Positions 16,549 to 26,218 of a DNA stretch of 63,116 nt are shown here, piece after piece (position 1 is the stretch's first letter; the number at the start of each line of letters is the position of its first letter). The position numbers were made by a program, and so were the translations under genes. Origin of the DNA: Blautia schinkii (GTDB lineage: Bacteria; Bacillota; Clostridia; Lachnospirales; Lachnospiraceae); contig NZ_JAAWUO010000021.1 of the NCBI RefSeq assembly GCF_013304825.1, forward strand, positions 1 to 63,116, given 5' to 3'. The notes under the pieces were generated by a model that was not told the DNA's origin, made no database searches, and saw only the letters and a list, made by a program, of their open reading frames with translations.

Positions 16549-16713
16549 ATATACCTCAAAATACAGGAAAAACAATTTTCTCGTATTTATTAAGAAATTT
16601 TTTAAAAATTTCTTCCCACACCCCGACAAATGCACTTATCCGTTTGGGATATGTGTGAAGGGGAAGCAAGAACTTTGCTTATTGCCTACCGGCGGGGAAG
16701 GAGGTGAACTCTT

Positions 16714-17433
16714 ATGGAGCAATCCTCTTTTCAAGATGAGCAGACAGTCAGACATCAGTTTGATTCTCTGTGCAAGCTGGCATTGAAAAGTGAAGTTATT
16801 AATTATGAAAAGCATATGGCATATCGCCAGAAGTATGAAGTGATGTTGTCAGAATTATCAGAAAAGGAGTTGAGCAGACTTTTTATAATGGATGAGCATG
16901 AAATGGAAACACATCGTTTTCAGGTCCTGGGTTACGACATAGAAGTCAAAGATGCATTGATTGCTGAAGCACTGCAGACACTTACTGAAAAGAAAAGGAA
17001 TGTTGTGTTATTATCATATTTTATGGATATGAGTGATGCAGACATTGCCAGAGAAATGAATCTTGTTTATGAATGTTTTGAACAGATTGTGAAAAACCGT
17101 AAAAAAGTAAGGGTTGAGCCGATTATAGATGGATATAGTCGATTCTTATTCCTGGATAAAAAAGATATGCCTGAGGTAGCACTCCATTGGGAAAAACATT
17201 TTCAGTGGGCGTTAGGAAAGTATAATCGTACTCATGAGGAACAAATGCCAAAGATCACGCCTCATATGCTGAGACATACGTTTTGCACCAGATGTGCAGA
17301 AGCTGGTCTAGATATCAAAGTTTTACAAATGATCATGGGACATAGTGACATAAGCATTACAATGAACATATACAATCATGTAGATGCTGCAAGAGTACAG
17401 AATGAAATGAAAAAGCTTGAAAATGTAATGTAA
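16714..17433 (+). CDS. In-frame fusion of a sigma-like ICE regulator with a truncated tyrosine integrase
   Basis: 239 residues. Residues 1-118 match the sigma-70-like regulators of Tn916-type elements (VRHQFDSLCKLAL, LSELSEKELSRLF, then VVLLSYFMDMSDADIAREMNL). From about residue 119 the protein becomes the C-terminal catalytic half of a phage/Tn916-type integrase: H184-M-L-R187, H210 in MGHSDI and the nucleophile candidate Y220. The SAM-like and arm-binding domains and the first catalytic arginine of the integrase are missing, as is the end of the sigma domain including the recognition helix. A deletion within the usual sigma-excisionase-integrase block joined the two in frame. An AGGAGG at 16699-16704 gives a good start. 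Probably no recombinase activity; the fusion may be inert or act in trans. Confidence 0.85.
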   Translation: MEQSSFQDEQTVRHQFDSLCKLALKSEVINYEKHMAYRQKYEVMLSELSEKELSRLFIMDEHEMETHRFQVLGYDIEVKDALIAEALQTLTEKKRNVVLLSYFMDMSDADIAREMNLVYECFEQIVKNRKKVRVEPIIDGYSRFLFLDKKDMPEVALHWEKHFQWALGKYNRTHEEQMPKITPHMLRHTFCTRCAEAGLDIKVLQMIMGHSDISITMNIYNHVDAARVQNEMKKLENVM

Positions 17434-17440
17434 TAATCAG

Positions 17441-17470
17441 AGCCATTCCCTTTATTGGGCGTGGCTTTTT
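17441..17470 (+). terminator. Terminator after the integrase fusion
   Basis: AGCCA / TGGCT with an inner CCC/GGG, followed by a T-run at 17466-17470. It marks the likely right border of the island. A second small hairpin (AAATCCTT/AAGGATTT) follows at 17549-17572. Confidence 0.65.
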
Positions 17471-17602
17471 ATTATGACAATTTTTGTGACAAACAAAAGA
17501 AAATAGACGCAACCAGACGAAACATTGTTTGGCGTAGAAACACCGGAAATCCTTGAAAATAAAGGATTTTTGCTATATGATGAAACAAGTTGAACTCTAT
17601 CA

Positions 17603-17631
17603 TTGCGTAATAAATAAAAATCCTGTATAAT
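17603..17631 (+). promoter_or_regulatory. Promoter for the EgsA-like gene
   Basis: TTGCGT (17603-17608), a 17-bp spacer and TATAAT (17626-17631). Confidence 0.6.
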
Positions 17632-17712
17632 ACCAAACTGTAATATTGTATCATTCAGCGGAAAATAAAATACGCTGTGAATTATCAAGATAAGTCAGGA
17701 GGATATAAATAC

Positions 17713-18978
17713 ATGCGAGTCGATGCGGACGATTTTGCCCGACCTTGCAGCTGCGGGAGGGAGCACCACATAGACGTTAAGGAAATCATTATTGAATCGG
17801 GAGCTATCGGGAAACTGGAAGAAGAGATGTCAGACGGAAATCTGAGAGAATATATTTCCCCGCTTCTGATCTGTGACACCAGCAGTTACAAAGTAACAGA
17901 AGAACTGATGGAAGATATCTACGACCGGTGTCAGGTACTGATCCTGGATGCCGAGGATCTTGAAGCAGATGAGAGAGCTGTGGAGATCGTGGAAAATTAT
18001 ATGGAAGAGGATATTGATCTTGTACTTGCGGTAGGTGCAGGTACTATTCATGACCTCAGCAGATTTGTTGCCCATCAGTACCGGATTCCTTTCGTTTCTG
18101 TGCCCACCGCAGCCAGTTCAGACGGATTTACTTCTACAGTGGCAGATATGACGTGGAATGGCGTGAAGAAAGCAGTGACAGCTGAGGCACCTCTTTATGT
18201 TTTTGCAGATACGGATATTTTTGCAAAAGCACCGAAGAGACTTACAGCAGCAGGTGTGTCGGACATTTTGGGTAAATATATTGCCCTGGCTGACTGGAAA
18301 ATATCCAGTCTCCTTACCGATGAATACTACTGTGCAGAAGTGGTAAATCTGGAAACAAGAGCACTGCGGATGGTGAAGGATAACCTGAAGGAGATTGCAG
18401 CAGGAGAGGAAGATGCCTGTGAGAAGCTGATGTATGCACTGGTACTTTCAGGGCTTGCCATGCAGATGACCGGGAATTCCAGACCAGCATCAGGAGCAGA
18501 GCATCATCTTGTTCATCTTTGGGATATGGAAGTTCTTAACGGACATCTGGATGCACTTCATGGGGAAAAAGTTTCAGCAGGAACCATGGTTGCCCTTATT
18601 GAATATAAGAAGATTGCAGATGCTATCCGCAGAAAAACCTGTAAAGTGCATACTCACATAGAGGAAGACCGGGAATTTCTGCAGAGCACATTCGGGAAAA
18701 AAGGTGTTCTCAATGCTATCGAGAAGGAGAATGCACCGGAACTTCTGGATGCGATCAGCACAAGACAGCTCAGTGATGCACTGCCGGAGATCATGCAGAT
18801 CATTGATGCGCTGCCAGCTGTGACAGATATGCAGGAAATGATGAGCAAGGCCGGGTGCGTAAGCAGAGTCCGTGATATTGGATTGCCGGGAGAAGCGGTT
18901 TCCGACAGTCTCCGACTTGCACCGTATACAAGAAGAAGGATGAGCCTTCTGAGACTCCGTAAATTATTGACATATTAA
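17713..18978 (+). CDS. egsA: Glycerol-1-phosphate dehydrogenase-like protein (EgsA/AraM family)
   Basis: 421 residues from the ATG at 17713; AGGAGG at 17697-17702 favours this over the ATG at 17677. It belongs to the iron-containing/DhaQS-type dehydrogenases: [19 protein letters not shown] is the NAD(P)-binding signature, followed by [20 protein letters not shown], and metal ligands are expected at the Asp of [16 protein letters not shown] and the histidines of [13 protein letters not shown] and DALHGEKV. AraM/EgsA reduces dihydroxyacetone phosphate to sn-glycerol-1-phosphate. The C-terminal ~100 residues are family-typical. First chromosomal gene after the island; the in vivo substrate is inferred. 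Confidence 0.82.
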   Translation: MRVDADDFARPCSCGREHHIDVKEIIIESGAIGKLEEEMSDGNLREYISPLLICDTSSYKVTEELMEDIYDRCQVLILDAEDLEADERAVEIVENYMEEDIDLVLAVGAGTIHDLSRFVAHQYRIPFVSVPTAASSDGFTSTVADMTWNGVKKAVTAEAPLYVFADTDIFAKAPKRLTAAGVSDILGKYIALADWKISSLLTDEYYCAEVVNLETRALRMVKDNLKEIAAGEEDACEKLMYALVLSGLAMQMTGNSRPASGAEHHLVHLWDMEVLNGHLDALHGEKVSAGTMVALIEYKKIADAIRRKTCKVHTHIEEDREFLQSTFGKKGVLNAIEKENAPELLDAISTRQLSDALPEIMQIIDALPAVTDMQEMMSKAGCVSRVRDIGLPGEAVSDSLRLAPYTRRRMSLLRLRKLLTY

Positions 18979-19022
18979 GTACAGATAAAAGACTTCAAAA
19001 TTTTTTTGCAGGAAAGGCAGGG

Positions 19023-19526
19023 ATGAACGGTTTGATGAGAGTAGGAATGGGATATGATGTACATAAGCTGACAGAAGACAGAGATCTGATTCTTGGCGGA
19101 GTGAACATTCCCTGGGAAAAAGGTCTTCTGGGACATTCTGATGCAGATGTACTGATACATGCCATTATGGATGCGCTTCTGGGAGCAGCAGCTCTAGGCG
19201 ATATCGGAAAACATTTTCCGGACACAGATCCGGCATACAAAGGAATTTCCAGTGTGAAGCTCCTGGTGCATGTGGCAGGACTTTTGAAGGAGAACGGTTA
19301 TGCAGTAGGAAACATCGATGCAACCATCATTGCCCAGAAGCCGAAGATGGCACCGCATATTCCAAAGATGAGAGAGAATATTGCAGAGGCACTTGGAATT
19401 GAGATATCACAGCTGAATATCAAGGCAACCACAGAAGAGGGCCTTGGTTTTACAGGACAGGGAGAGGGAATCTCCTCTCAGGCAATCTGCTCCCTGTATA
19501 GAATCGGGAAATTGGAGGAAGAGTAA
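19023..19526 (+). CDS. ispF: 2-C-methyl-D-erythritol 2,4-cyclodiphosphate synthase
   Basis: 167 residues, full length. It carries the IspF metal and substrate signatures [31 protein letters not shown] with the zinc-binding Asp/His, and the C-terminal [17 protein letters not shown]. It converts CDP-ME 2-phosphate to the cyclic diphosphate in the non-mevalonate isoprenoid pathway. Start at 19023, or at the internal ATG 19035 (MRVGMGYD), which fits the family N-terminus better. It is one base from cysS, so the two are co-transcribed. Confidence 0.95.
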   Translation: MNGLMRVGMGYDVHKLTEDRDLILGGVNIPWEKGLLGHSDADVLIHAIMDALLGAAALGDIGKHFPDTDPAYKGISSVKLLVHVAGLLKENGYAVGNIDATIIAQKPKMAPHIPKMRENIAEALGIEISQLNIKATTEEGLGFTGQGEGISSQAICSLYRIGKLEEE

Positions 19527-19527
19527 C

Positions 19528-20937
19528 ATGAAGATTTTTAACACACTGACAAGGAGAAAAGAGGAATTCGTACCTCTGGAAGAGGGCAAGGTAAAGATGT
19601 ATGTCTGCGGACCTACTGTATATAATCTGATCCATATCGGAAATGCCCGCCCTATGATCATTTTTGATACGGCACGAAGATATATGGAATATAAAGGATA
19701 CGAAGTAAACTATGTATCCAACTTCACGGACGTAGATGACAAGATCATCAAGAAAGCCATTGAGGAAGGAGTTTCCGCAGAGGAGGTCTCCACACGCTAT
19801 ATTAAAGAGTGCAAGAAAGATATGGCAGACATGAATGTTAAACCGGCTACAACAGCGCCGCAGGCTACGCAGGAGATCCAGGGAATGATCGACATGATCC
19901 AGACTCTCATTGATAAAGGCTACGCTTATCCGGCAGCAGATGGAACTGTATACTTCCGCGTAAAGAAATTTAAGGAATACGGTAAACTCTCTCACAAGAA
20001 CCTGGATGATCTTCAGTCAGGATTCCGTTCCCTGAAAGTATCCGGCGAAGATCAGAAAGAAGATCCGCTTGATTTCGTACTCTGGAAACCGAAGAAAGAG
20101 GGCGAGCCTTCCTGGCCGTCACCATGGTGTGACGGCCGTCCTGGCTGGCATATTGAGTGTTCCGTTATGTCCAAGAAATATCTTGGCGAGGAGATCGATA
20201 TCCATGCAGGTGGAGAGGATCTGATTTTTCCGCATCATGAGAATGAGATCGCACAGAGTGAGTGCTGCAATGGCAAAATTTTTGCAAGATACTGGATGCA
20301 CAACGGTTTCCTGAACATCGATAACCGCAAGATGTCCAAATCTCTTGGAAACTTCCGTACAGTCCGCCAGATTGGTGAGCAGTATGATCTTCAGGTGCTT
20401 CGTTTCTTTATGCTGAATGCACATTACAGAAGCCCATTAAACTTCAGTGCAGATCTGATGGAAGCTGCAAAGAACTCTCTGGAGCGTATCCTGGAGGCAG
20501 CAGGCAAACTTAAGGACCGTAAAGACAATGCAGCCAAAGAGAGCATTACAGAAGAAGAGCTTGAACTTCTCAAAGAAGCAGAAGGCTTTGTTACCAAGTT
20601 TGAAGATGCCATGGATGATGATTTTAACACAGCAGATGCCCTGGCTGCAATCTTCGAGCTTGTCAAATTCGCAAATACAAATGTAGATGAGAACAGTTCC
20701 AAAGAGTTTGCAGGCGGTCTTTATGAGGAGCTTTTCAAGCTCAGTGATGTACTTGGTCTGAAGATTGAGAAGAAAGAGGAAATCCTTGACAAAGAGATCG
20801 AAGATCTGATTCAGGAGCGTCAGGCTGCAAGAAAAGCAAAAGACTTCAAGAGAGCAGATGAGATCCGTGATGAGCTTCTCAAGAAAGGTATCATTCTTAA
20901 AGATACAAGAGAAGGTGTGAAATGGCAGAGAGCTTAA
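19528..20937 (+). CDS. cysS: Cysteinyl-tRNA synthetase
   Basis: 469 residues from the ATG at 19528, with GGAGGAAG just upstream. Class I synthetase: HIGNARPMIIFDTARRYMEY is the HIGH region, CGPTVYN holds a zinc-ligand cysteine, and KMSKSLGNF is the KMSKS loop. Zinc ligands continue at GWHIECSVMS and GGEDLIFPHHENE. Charges tRNA-Cys. It overlaps mrnC downstream by 16 nt, the conserved cysS-mrnC-rlmB order of Firmicutes. No T-box leader is seen upstream. Confidence 0.97.
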   Translation: MKIFNTLTRRKEEFVPLEEGKVKMYVCGPTVYNLIHIGNARPMIIFDTARRYMEYKGYEVNYVSNFTDVDDKIIKKAIEEGVSAEEVSTRYIKECKKDMADMNVKPATTAPQATQEIQGMIDMIQTLIDKGYAYPAADGTVYFRVKKFKEYGKLSHKNLDDLQSGFRSLKVSGEDQKEDPLDFVLWKPKKEGEPSWPSPWCDGRPGWHIECSVMSKKYLGEEIDIHAGGEDLIFPHHENEIAQSECCNGKIFARYWMHNGFLNIDNRKMSKSLGNFRTVRQIGEQYDLQVLRFFMLNAHYRSPLNFSADLMEAAKNSLERILEAAGKLKDRKDNAAKESITEEELELLKEAEGFVTKFEDAMDDDFNTADALAAIFELVKFANTNVDENSSKEFAGGLYEELFKLSDVLGLKIEKKEEILDKEIEDLIQERQAARKAKDFKRADEIRDELLKKGIILKDTREGVKWQRA

Positions 20938-21356
20938 ATCGGCTTAAAGAGCTGTTTGCTCTTAAAGATACAGATCTTCGGACTTATTCACCGCTGACGC
21001 TGGCTTATATCGGGGATGGTGTTTACGAGCTTGTGATCCGGACAATCCTTGTAAAAAAAGCAAACTGTCCGGTAAATCGACTTCATAAAAAAGCCAGCAG
21101 CCTTGTAAAAGCGTCTGCTCAGTCTGGAATGATGGAAGCGATTGAGCCGCTTCTGACAGATGAGGAAAAAAATGTTTACCGCAGGGGAAGAAATGCTCAT
21201 TCTGCTACTATGGCGAAACATGCTACTATGGCAGATTACAGACGTGCCACAGGTTTTGAGGCACTGATGGGATATCTGTATCTGAAAGAGGATTTTTCAA
21301 GGATACTGGAACTGGTCCGCGCAGGACTTGAGAAGGAGGAGTTTAAAGTTGACTGA
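20922..21356 (+). CDS. mrnC: Mini-ribonuclease 3
   Basis: 144 residues. An RNase III-like catalytic domain without dsRNA-binding domain: LAYIGDGVYELVIRTIL is the signature block, followed by VNRLHKKASSLVKASAQ and the YRRGRNAHSATMAKHA stretch. It matures 23S rRNA ends in Firmicutes. The start lies inside the cysS 3' end (coupled translation) and the stop overlaps the rlmB start. Confidence 0.95.
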   Translation: MAESLNRLKELFALKDTDLRTYSPLTLAYIGDGVYELVIRTILVKKANCPVNRLHKKASSLVKASAQSGMMEAIEPLLTDEEKNVYRRGRNAHSATMAKHATMADYRRATGFEALMGYLYLKEDFSRILELVRAGLEKEEFKVD

Positions 21357-22083
21357 GATGATAGAAGGAAGAAATGCGGTTCTTGAGGCATTTCGTTCCG
21401 GTAAATGTGTAGATAAACTTTTTATACTGGATGGATGCCAGGATGGTCCGGTGCGTACTATCGCAAGAGAGGCCAGAAAGCATGATACGATTGTGAAATT
21501 TGTTCCAAAGGAACGTCTGGATTCCATGAGTGAGACTGGTGCACATCAGGGAGTGATCGCTCAGGTAGCAGCTTATGATTATTCCACAGTAGAGGATATC
21601 TTGAAGAAAGCAGAAGATAAGGGAGAGGCTCCTTTTATCATTCTTCTTGATAATATCGAAGATCCTCATAATCTTGGAGCTATCATCAGAACTGCCAATC
21701 TTGCAGGAGCTCATGGCGTGATCATCCCGAAACACAGAGCTGTAGGTCTGACAGCTACAGTAGCGAAGACTTCTGCAGGTGCATTGAATTATACACCGGT
21801 AGCCAAAGTAGCCAATCTTGGACAGACCATTGATGAGCTGAAGGAAAAAGGCATCTGGTTCGTTTGTGCAGATATGGATGGTGAAGTGATGTACAGACAG
21901 AATCTGACAGGTCCGATCGGTCTTGTGATCGGAAACGAAGGAAACGGCGTCAGCCGTCTTGTGAAAGAAAAATGTGACTTTACAACTGCGATCCCGATGA
22001 ATGGAGATATCGATTCCCTGAACGCTTCCGTAGCTGCAGGAGTCCTTGCTTTTGAGATCGTAAGACAGAGAATGTCAAAATAA
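21349..22083 (+). CDS. rlmB: 23S rRNA 2'-O-ribose methyltransferase, TrmH/SpoU family
   Basis: 244 residues from a TTG at 21349, chosen because GGAGG at 21335-21339 is 9 nt away; it gives MTEMIEGRNAVLEAF. The substrate-binding N-terminal domain is followed by the knotted SpoU domain with LLDNIEDPHNLGAIIRTA, GLVIGNEGNGVSRLV and IPMNGDIDSLNASVAAGV. It should methylate a guanosine of 23S rRNA near the peptidyl transferase centre (RlmB type), although assignment among TrmH paralogues is by length and N-terminus only. It follows mrnC with an 8-nt overlap. Confidence 0.9.
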   Translation: MTEMIEGRNAVLEAFRSGKCVDKLFILDGCQDGPVRTIAREARKHDTIVKFVPKERLDSMSETGAHQGVIAQVAAYDYSTVEDILKKAEDKGEAPFIILLDNIEDPHNLGAIIRTANLAGAHGVIIPKHRAVGLTATVAKTSAGALNYTPVAKVANLGQTIDELKEKGIWFVCADMDGEVMYRQNLTGPIGLVIGNEGNGVSRLVKEKCDFTTAIPMNGDIDSLNASVAAGVLAFEIVRQRMSK

Positions 22084-22115
22084 GCATATAACAGCAGAAG
22101 CTGTGCGGAGAAAAA

Positions 22116-22700
22116 ATGTGCCGATATAATGAAACAGCGGATGAAACACTGATCAGAAGGCTTCGGGCCGGGGAATCCGCTATTGCAGATTATCTTATGG
22201 AAAAGTACAAAGGACTGGTCAAAAAAAAGGCCCGTGCCATGTTCCTCATAGGAGGAGATACCGATGATCTGATCCAGGAAGGTATGATCGGACTGTTTAA
22301 GGCAGTGCGTGATTACCAGCCGGACAGGGAGGCTTCTTTTCAGTCCTTTGCTAATTTGTGCATTGACAGGCAGATTTACAGTGCAATCAAAAGTTCCAAC
22401 CGCCAGAAGCATCAGCCGTTGAACACATATGTATCATTGAGCAGCAGTGAAACAGAAGAAGATCTCAGAGATACTTATGCAGAGCATGATAATCCGGAGT
22501 CGATCCTTATTGACAGAGAGAATGTAAGTGCTTTGGAGAATGAGATGGAAAAGAGTTTAAGCTCTCTAGAAAACCGGGTGCTGCATCTGTATCTGGAAGG
22601 AAATAGCTACATTGAAATCGCAGAGATCCTGGGGAAAACACCTAAATCTATTGACAATGCACTGCGCAGAATCCGTAAAAAAATAAAAAAATATTTCTGA
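22116..22700 (+). CDS. sigH: RNA polymerase sigma factor SigH
   Basis: 194 residues. Sigma region 2 includes DDLIQEGMIGLFKAVRDYQPDR and SFQSFANLCIDRQIYSAIK; region 4 is the C-terminal LYLEGNSYIEIAEILGKTPKSIDNALRRIRKKIK. Length and motifs match the sporulation/stationary-phase factor SigH (Spo0H). The position after rlmB is conserved in Firmicutes. It implies that the organism keeps at least early sporulation regulation. Confidence 0.93.
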   Translation: MCRYNETADETLIRRLRAGESAIADYLMEKYKGLVKKKARAMFLIGGDTDDLIQEGMIGLFKAVRDYQPDREASFQSFANLCIDRQIYSAIKSSNRQKHQPLNTYVSLSSSETEEDLRDTYAEHDNPESILIDRENVSALENEMEKSLSSLENRVLHLYLEGNSYIEIAEILGKTPKSIDNALRRIRKKIKKYF

Positions 22701-22788
22701 ATAATTCTTCTTGATTCTCTTTCATTTTGAGAATAAAAGTATTACAATAAAGGGTAAAAGAAGCGGAAAAAGAAAGGAGACCAAGACC

Positions 22789-23154
22789 ATGGCAAAGATC
22801 AATAAATATTGGGGACTGGTTGCTGTAGGCGCACTGACAGCTGCGGCAGCAGGTGCAGTTGTAGCACTTGTGACAAGAAAGAAAGCGTATGAAGAAGACT
22901 TCGAAGATGATTTCGATGATCTTGACGATTTTGAAGAAGACGACAAGAAAGAAGAAAAAGAAGAGAAAGAAGTTTTCCAGGACTGGGATAAGACAACATC
23001 TGAGACTGTAGATGCAGCGAAAGAAGAAACATCGGTTGAGGATAAAGCTGAGGAGGATTCCGAGGAAGGATCTGAGACAGAGGAATCTTTAGAAGAAGCA
23101 GCAGAGACGGAAACTGCTGAGAACGGAGACGAGACAGACAACACAGAGGAATAA
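22789..23154 (+). CDS. Small YtxH-like membrane protein with acidic tail
   Basis: 121 residues from the ATG at 22789, which has AAAGGAG upstream. A single transmembrane helix (YWGLVAVGALTAAAAGAVVALV) is followed by an extremely acidic tail rich in Glu/Asp with few other residue types. The TM-then-charged-tail layout resembles YtxH proteins, but sequence identity is low-complexity and I would not assign a function. It precedes a strong terminator. Confidence 0.7.
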   Translation: MAKINKYWGLVAVGALTAAAAGAVVALVTRKKAYEEDFEDDFDDLDDFEEDDKKEEKEEKEVFQDWDKTTSETVDAAKEETSVEDKAEEDSEEGSETEESLEEAAETETAENGDETDNTEE

Positions 23155-23162
23155 AAAAAGAA

Positions 23163-23214
23163 ATCCCACAGAAATTACCGATAAAAGCGGATTGATTCTG
23201 TGGGATGTTTTTTT
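23163..23214 (+). terminator. Strong Rho-independent terminator
   Basis: ATCCCACAGAA (23163-23173) pairs perfectly with TTCTGTGGGAT (23196-23206), followed by G and seven T. It ends the sigH-region transcript. Confidence 0.9.
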
Positions 23215-23236
23215 AGAGCATTTAACCAAAAAATAA

Positions 23237-23309
23237 AGCTGCTGACGGGAATCGAACCCGTGACCTCCGCCTTACCAAGGCGACGCTCTACCGACTGAGC
23301 CACAGCAGC
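23237..23309 (-). tRNA. tRNA-Thr (anticodon GGT)
   Basis: Read on the minus strand: acceptor stem GCTGCTG/CAGCAGC, D-arm with GCTCAGTCGGTAGAGC, anticodon loop TTGGTAA (anticodon GGT), T-arm with GGTTCGATTCC. The CCA end is not encoded. 73 nt. Confidence 0.95.
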
Positions 23310-23439
23310 TTGTTTTGCGATGTTTGCACCGCTCACAGTTGTTTATATTATCAGATGAAAGGCATATTGTCAACAGTTTATTTTGAAAAAAATTCATCAG
23401 GTATTAGGCTGCTAAGTATTATGTGAAATATAGGATAAT

Positions 23440-23486
23440 TAAAAAGATACCGCAAGAGCATCTGTAATGATGTTTTGCGGTATCTT
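23440..23486 (-). terminator. Terminator of the secreted-protein gene
   Basis: AAGATACCGCAA (23444-23455) and TTGCGGTATCTT (23475-23486) form a 12-bp stem. On the minus strand it is followed by a T-run (plus-strand AATTAAAAAG). Confidence 0.8.
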
Positions 23487-23504
23487 TTGAGAAATAAACA
23501 GTTG

Positions 23505-24218
23505 TTATTTGAAAACAATCTGGGTTTCAACGCAAGCGTTTGTTTTCTGATTGCGTGTATAAATGGATAAAATATAATTTCCCTTTCCACCTGTTGCACG
23601 TACTTTAGCAGAAGTAAATTTGCCGGCATGCTTGTAATCACCGTAAGCGGCATAAAAAGATTTAGTAACAAATCCTTTTTTATCTTTTATCTGGACACGA
23701 TCAACAATCCAACCTTTTTTAGGAGTTAATTTGAAGGTCTGGGTTTTTTTGGAGTAGGCATTATAACTCATATAAATTTTATCAGTTTTATTAAATCTGC
23801 TTCCGGAAATACGGGTATTTCCAAGTTTTGAAGAAGAAACCGGGTTCTGATAATTTAAAATAATAAATGGATATTTATCAATTTCCTTAAATGTTGTTTT
23901 GTAGGAATCATAGCTGTTCAGGTATGTGGTGGTAACTGTTGTTTTTCCGGCTTTTGTTGGATAGAAAGAATACCAGTAGTAACCATAAAGATCTTTTCGG
24001 GTAGTTTTTACTTTTCCGATTTTTTTGTTATAGGCGAATTTGACTTTCTGTTTCGGGTGAAAAGAGCCGACCATTTTGCTGCAGCCAATACGAGGCTGAA
24101 GATAGACATATTCTTTTGCCATTGTTTCAGTGACAGTCTTCGCAGACACCGGAACAGCAGATAAAACTACTACCAGAGCTACAATAAGTGTCAGAAATTT
24201 TTTGAAGTGCTTTTTCAT
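23505..24218 (-). CDS. Secreted protein of unknown function
   Basis: 237 residues with a clear Sec signal peptide (MKKHFKKF, hydrophobic core, cleavage after VSA at about residue 26). The mature part is basic, rich in Lys, Tyr and Thr and predicted all-beta, with one region suggestive of an Ig-like fold (KVKTTRKDLYGYYWYSFYP through TTVTTTYLNSYDSY) and a C-terminal beta region. No catalytic motif or anchor was seen, so it is probably released or held by charge. It has its own terminator and lies opposite its neighbours. AGGAGG precedes the start. Confidence 0.7.
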   Translation of the reverse strand: MKKHFKKFLTLIVALVVVLSAVPVSAKTVTETMAKEYVYLQPRIGCSKMVGSFHPKQKVKFAYNKKIGKVKTTRKDLYGYYWYSFYPTKAGKTTVTTTYLNSYDSYKTTFKEIDKYPFIILNYQNPVSSSKLGNTRISGSRFNKTDKIYMSYNAYSKKTQTFKLTPKKGWIVDRVQIKDKKGFVTKSFYAAYGDYKHAGKFTSAKVRATGGKGNYILSIYTRNQKTNACVETQIVFK

Positions 24219-24355
24219 AACTTTTTCCTCCTTAGAATGTATGAAATTTAATACATATTTATTATATTCCTGCGATATAGTAGTGTCAATAATGTACGAT
24301 CATGACAAAACATGAGTAAAAATGTAAAAACATAAGAAAACTTTTAATTAAATAC

Positions 24356-24378
24356 AGTTTTTGTGGGTTTCAAAAACT
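24356..24378. repeat. Inverted repeat upstream of glnS
   Basis: AGTTTTTG (24356-24363) and CAAAAACT (24371-24378), a perfect 8-bp dyad with a 7-bp centre, about 50 bp before the glnS start. It may be an operator or a short hairpin. Nothing else is evident in 24219-24429. Confidence 0.45.
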
Positions 24379-24429
24379 CAAAATTTATGATAAGATAAAA
24401 CATCAGGATGATATTTAGGAGGGAGATCA

Positions 24430-26097
24430 ATGGACAACGAGACAGTTTCCAAGAATTTTATTGAGAATATTATAGACAAAGATCTTGCAGAAGGTGTGTA
24501 CGACACTGTGCATACACGTTTTCCGCCGGAGCCGAACGGCTATCTTCATATCGGACATGCGAAATCCATACTTTTAAACTATGGACTGGCTCAGAAATAC
24601 AACGGAAAATTCAATCTTCGTTTTGATGATACCAATCCTACAAAAGAGAAATCAGAATTTGTAGAATCCATCAAGGCTGATGTGAAATGGCTCGGAGCAG
24701 ACTGGGAAGACAGACTTTTCTTTGCATCTGACTATTTTGACCAGATGTATGAAGCGGCTGTGAAGCTTATTAAGAAGGGTAAGGCTTTTGTATGTGACCT
24801 GACAGCAGATCAGATCCGTGAATACAGAGGAACCCTTACAGAACCAGGTAAAGAGAGCCCGTACAGAAACCGTACAGTAGAGGAGAACCTCCAGCTCTTT
24901 GAAGAGATGCGCGAAGGTAAATACGGCGATGGAGAGAAAGTTCTCCGTGCGAAGATTGATATGGCGTCACCGAATATGAATATGCGTGATCCGGTTATCT
25001 ATCGTGTGGCACGTATGACACACCATAATACAGGTGATAAATGGTGTATCTACCCGATGTACGATTTTGCTCATCCGATCGAGGATGCTATTGAAGGCGT
25101 AACACATTCTATCTGTACACTGGAGTTTGAGGATCACAGACCGCTTTATGACTGGGTTGTAAAAGAACTGGAGTATCCGCATCCACCGAAACAGATTGAG
25201 TTTGCGAAGCTTTATCTGACCAATGTTGTTACCGGTAAACGCTATATCAAAAAACTTGTGGAGGACGGCATCGTAGATGGCTGGGATGACCCGAGACTGG
25301 TTTCCATCGCTGCACTTCGTCGACGTGGATTTACACCGGAATCCATCCGTAAATTCGTAGAACTCTGCGGTGTTTCCAAGGCTAACAGCTCTGTTGATTA
25401 TGCAATGCTTGAGTACTGCATCCGTGAGGATCTGAAGCTGAAACGTCCGCGTATGATGGCAATTCTTGATCCGATCAAGCTTGTGATCGATAACTATCCG
25501 GAAGGACAGGTAGAGTATCTGGAAGCCCCGAACAACATGGAGAATGAAGAACTGGGTACCAGAAAGATTCCTTTCAGCGGAGAGCTTTATATCGAGCGTG
25601 ATGATTTCATGGCTGAGCCGCCTAAGAAATATAAACGTCTTTACATTGGAAATGAAGTGCGTCTGATGAATGCATATTTCGTGACCTGTACAGGATATGA
25701 GGCAGACGATGACGGAACGATCCGTGTGGTACACTGCACATATGATCCTGAAACCAAGGGTGGAAATGCTCAGGATGGCCGTAAGGTAAAAGGAACCATT
25801 CACTGGGTAGAAGCATCCAATGCAGGTAAAGTTGAGGTGAGACTTTACGAGAACATCGTAGATGAGGAAAAAGGTGTTTACAATAAGGAAGACGGATCTC
25901 TCAATGTAAATCCGAATTCCCTCATTGTAACAAGTGCTTACGTAGAGCCGGAACTTCTCAAAGCAAAAGGCTATGACAGCTATCAATTCGTCCGCAACGG
26001 ATTCTTCTGTGCAGACATTCACGATTCCCGGGAAGGTGCACCGGTATTTAACCGTATCGTTTCCCTGAAGAGTTCTTTCAAACTGCCGAAAGCCTGA
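24430..26097 (+). CDS. glnS: Glutaminyl-tRNA synthetase
   Basis: 555 residues. Class I synthetase with [16 protein letters not shown] (H40-I-G-H43), [16 protein letters not shown] and the GlnRS region [24 protein letters not shown], then the two C-terminal beta-barrels with [19 protein letters not shown]. The usual KMSKS-loop sequence (MSKRKL) is replaced by TGKRYIKK. It charges tRNA-Gln directly. An AGGAGGGAG lies upstream. No T-box leader was recognised. Terminator at 26123. Confidence 0.95.
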   Translation: MDNETVSKNFIENIIDKDLAEGVYDTVHTRFPPEPNGYLHIGHAKSILLNYGLAQKYNGKFNLRFDDTNPTKEKSEFVESIKADVKWLGADWEDRLFFASDYFDQMYEAAVKLIKKGKAFVCDLTADQIREYRGTLTEPGKESPYRNRTVEENLQLFEEMREGKYGDGEKVLRAKIDMASPNMNMRDPVIYRVARMTHHNTGDKWCIYPMYDFAHPIEDAIEGVTHSICTLEFEDHRPLYDWVVKELEYPHPPKQIEFAKLYLTNVVTGKRYIKKLVEDGIVDGWDDPRLVSIAALRRRGFTPESIRKFVELCGVSKANSSVDYAMLEYCIREDLKLKRPRMMAILDPIKLVIDNYPEGQVEYLEAPNNMENEELGTRKIPFSGELYIERDDFMAEPPKKYKRLYIGNEVRLMNAYFVTCTGYEADDDGTIRVVHCTYDPETKGGNAQDGRKVKGTIHWVEASNAGKVEVRLYENIVDEEKGVYNKEDGSLNVNPNSLIVTSAYVEPELLKAKGYDSYQFVRNGFFCADIHDSREGAPVFNRIVSLKSSFKLPKA

Positions 26098-26122
26098 GAA
26101 AACAAATAAAGATTAACAGATA

Positions 26123-26155
26123 CGCCGGGATGTATATTTCCCGGTGTATTTTTTT
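26123..26155 (+). terminator. glnS terminator
   Basis: CGCCGGGA / TCCCGGTG (one G-T pair), followed by TATTTTTTT. Confidence 0.85.
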
Positions 26156-26218
26156 GCCGGTTGCACCTCTCCCGGAAAAAGGTTATACTGGTAACACAGG
26201 AAAGAGAGGAACACATAG

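Noticed and set aside
17441..17712. attR site at the island's right border
   Set aside because: No direct repeat matching a left-border sequence could be identified in the window; the left end lies outside it or was deleted.
24219..24429. T-box leader upstream of glnS
   Set aside because: No T-box sequence or terminator between the promoter region and the start; only a short 8-bp dyad.
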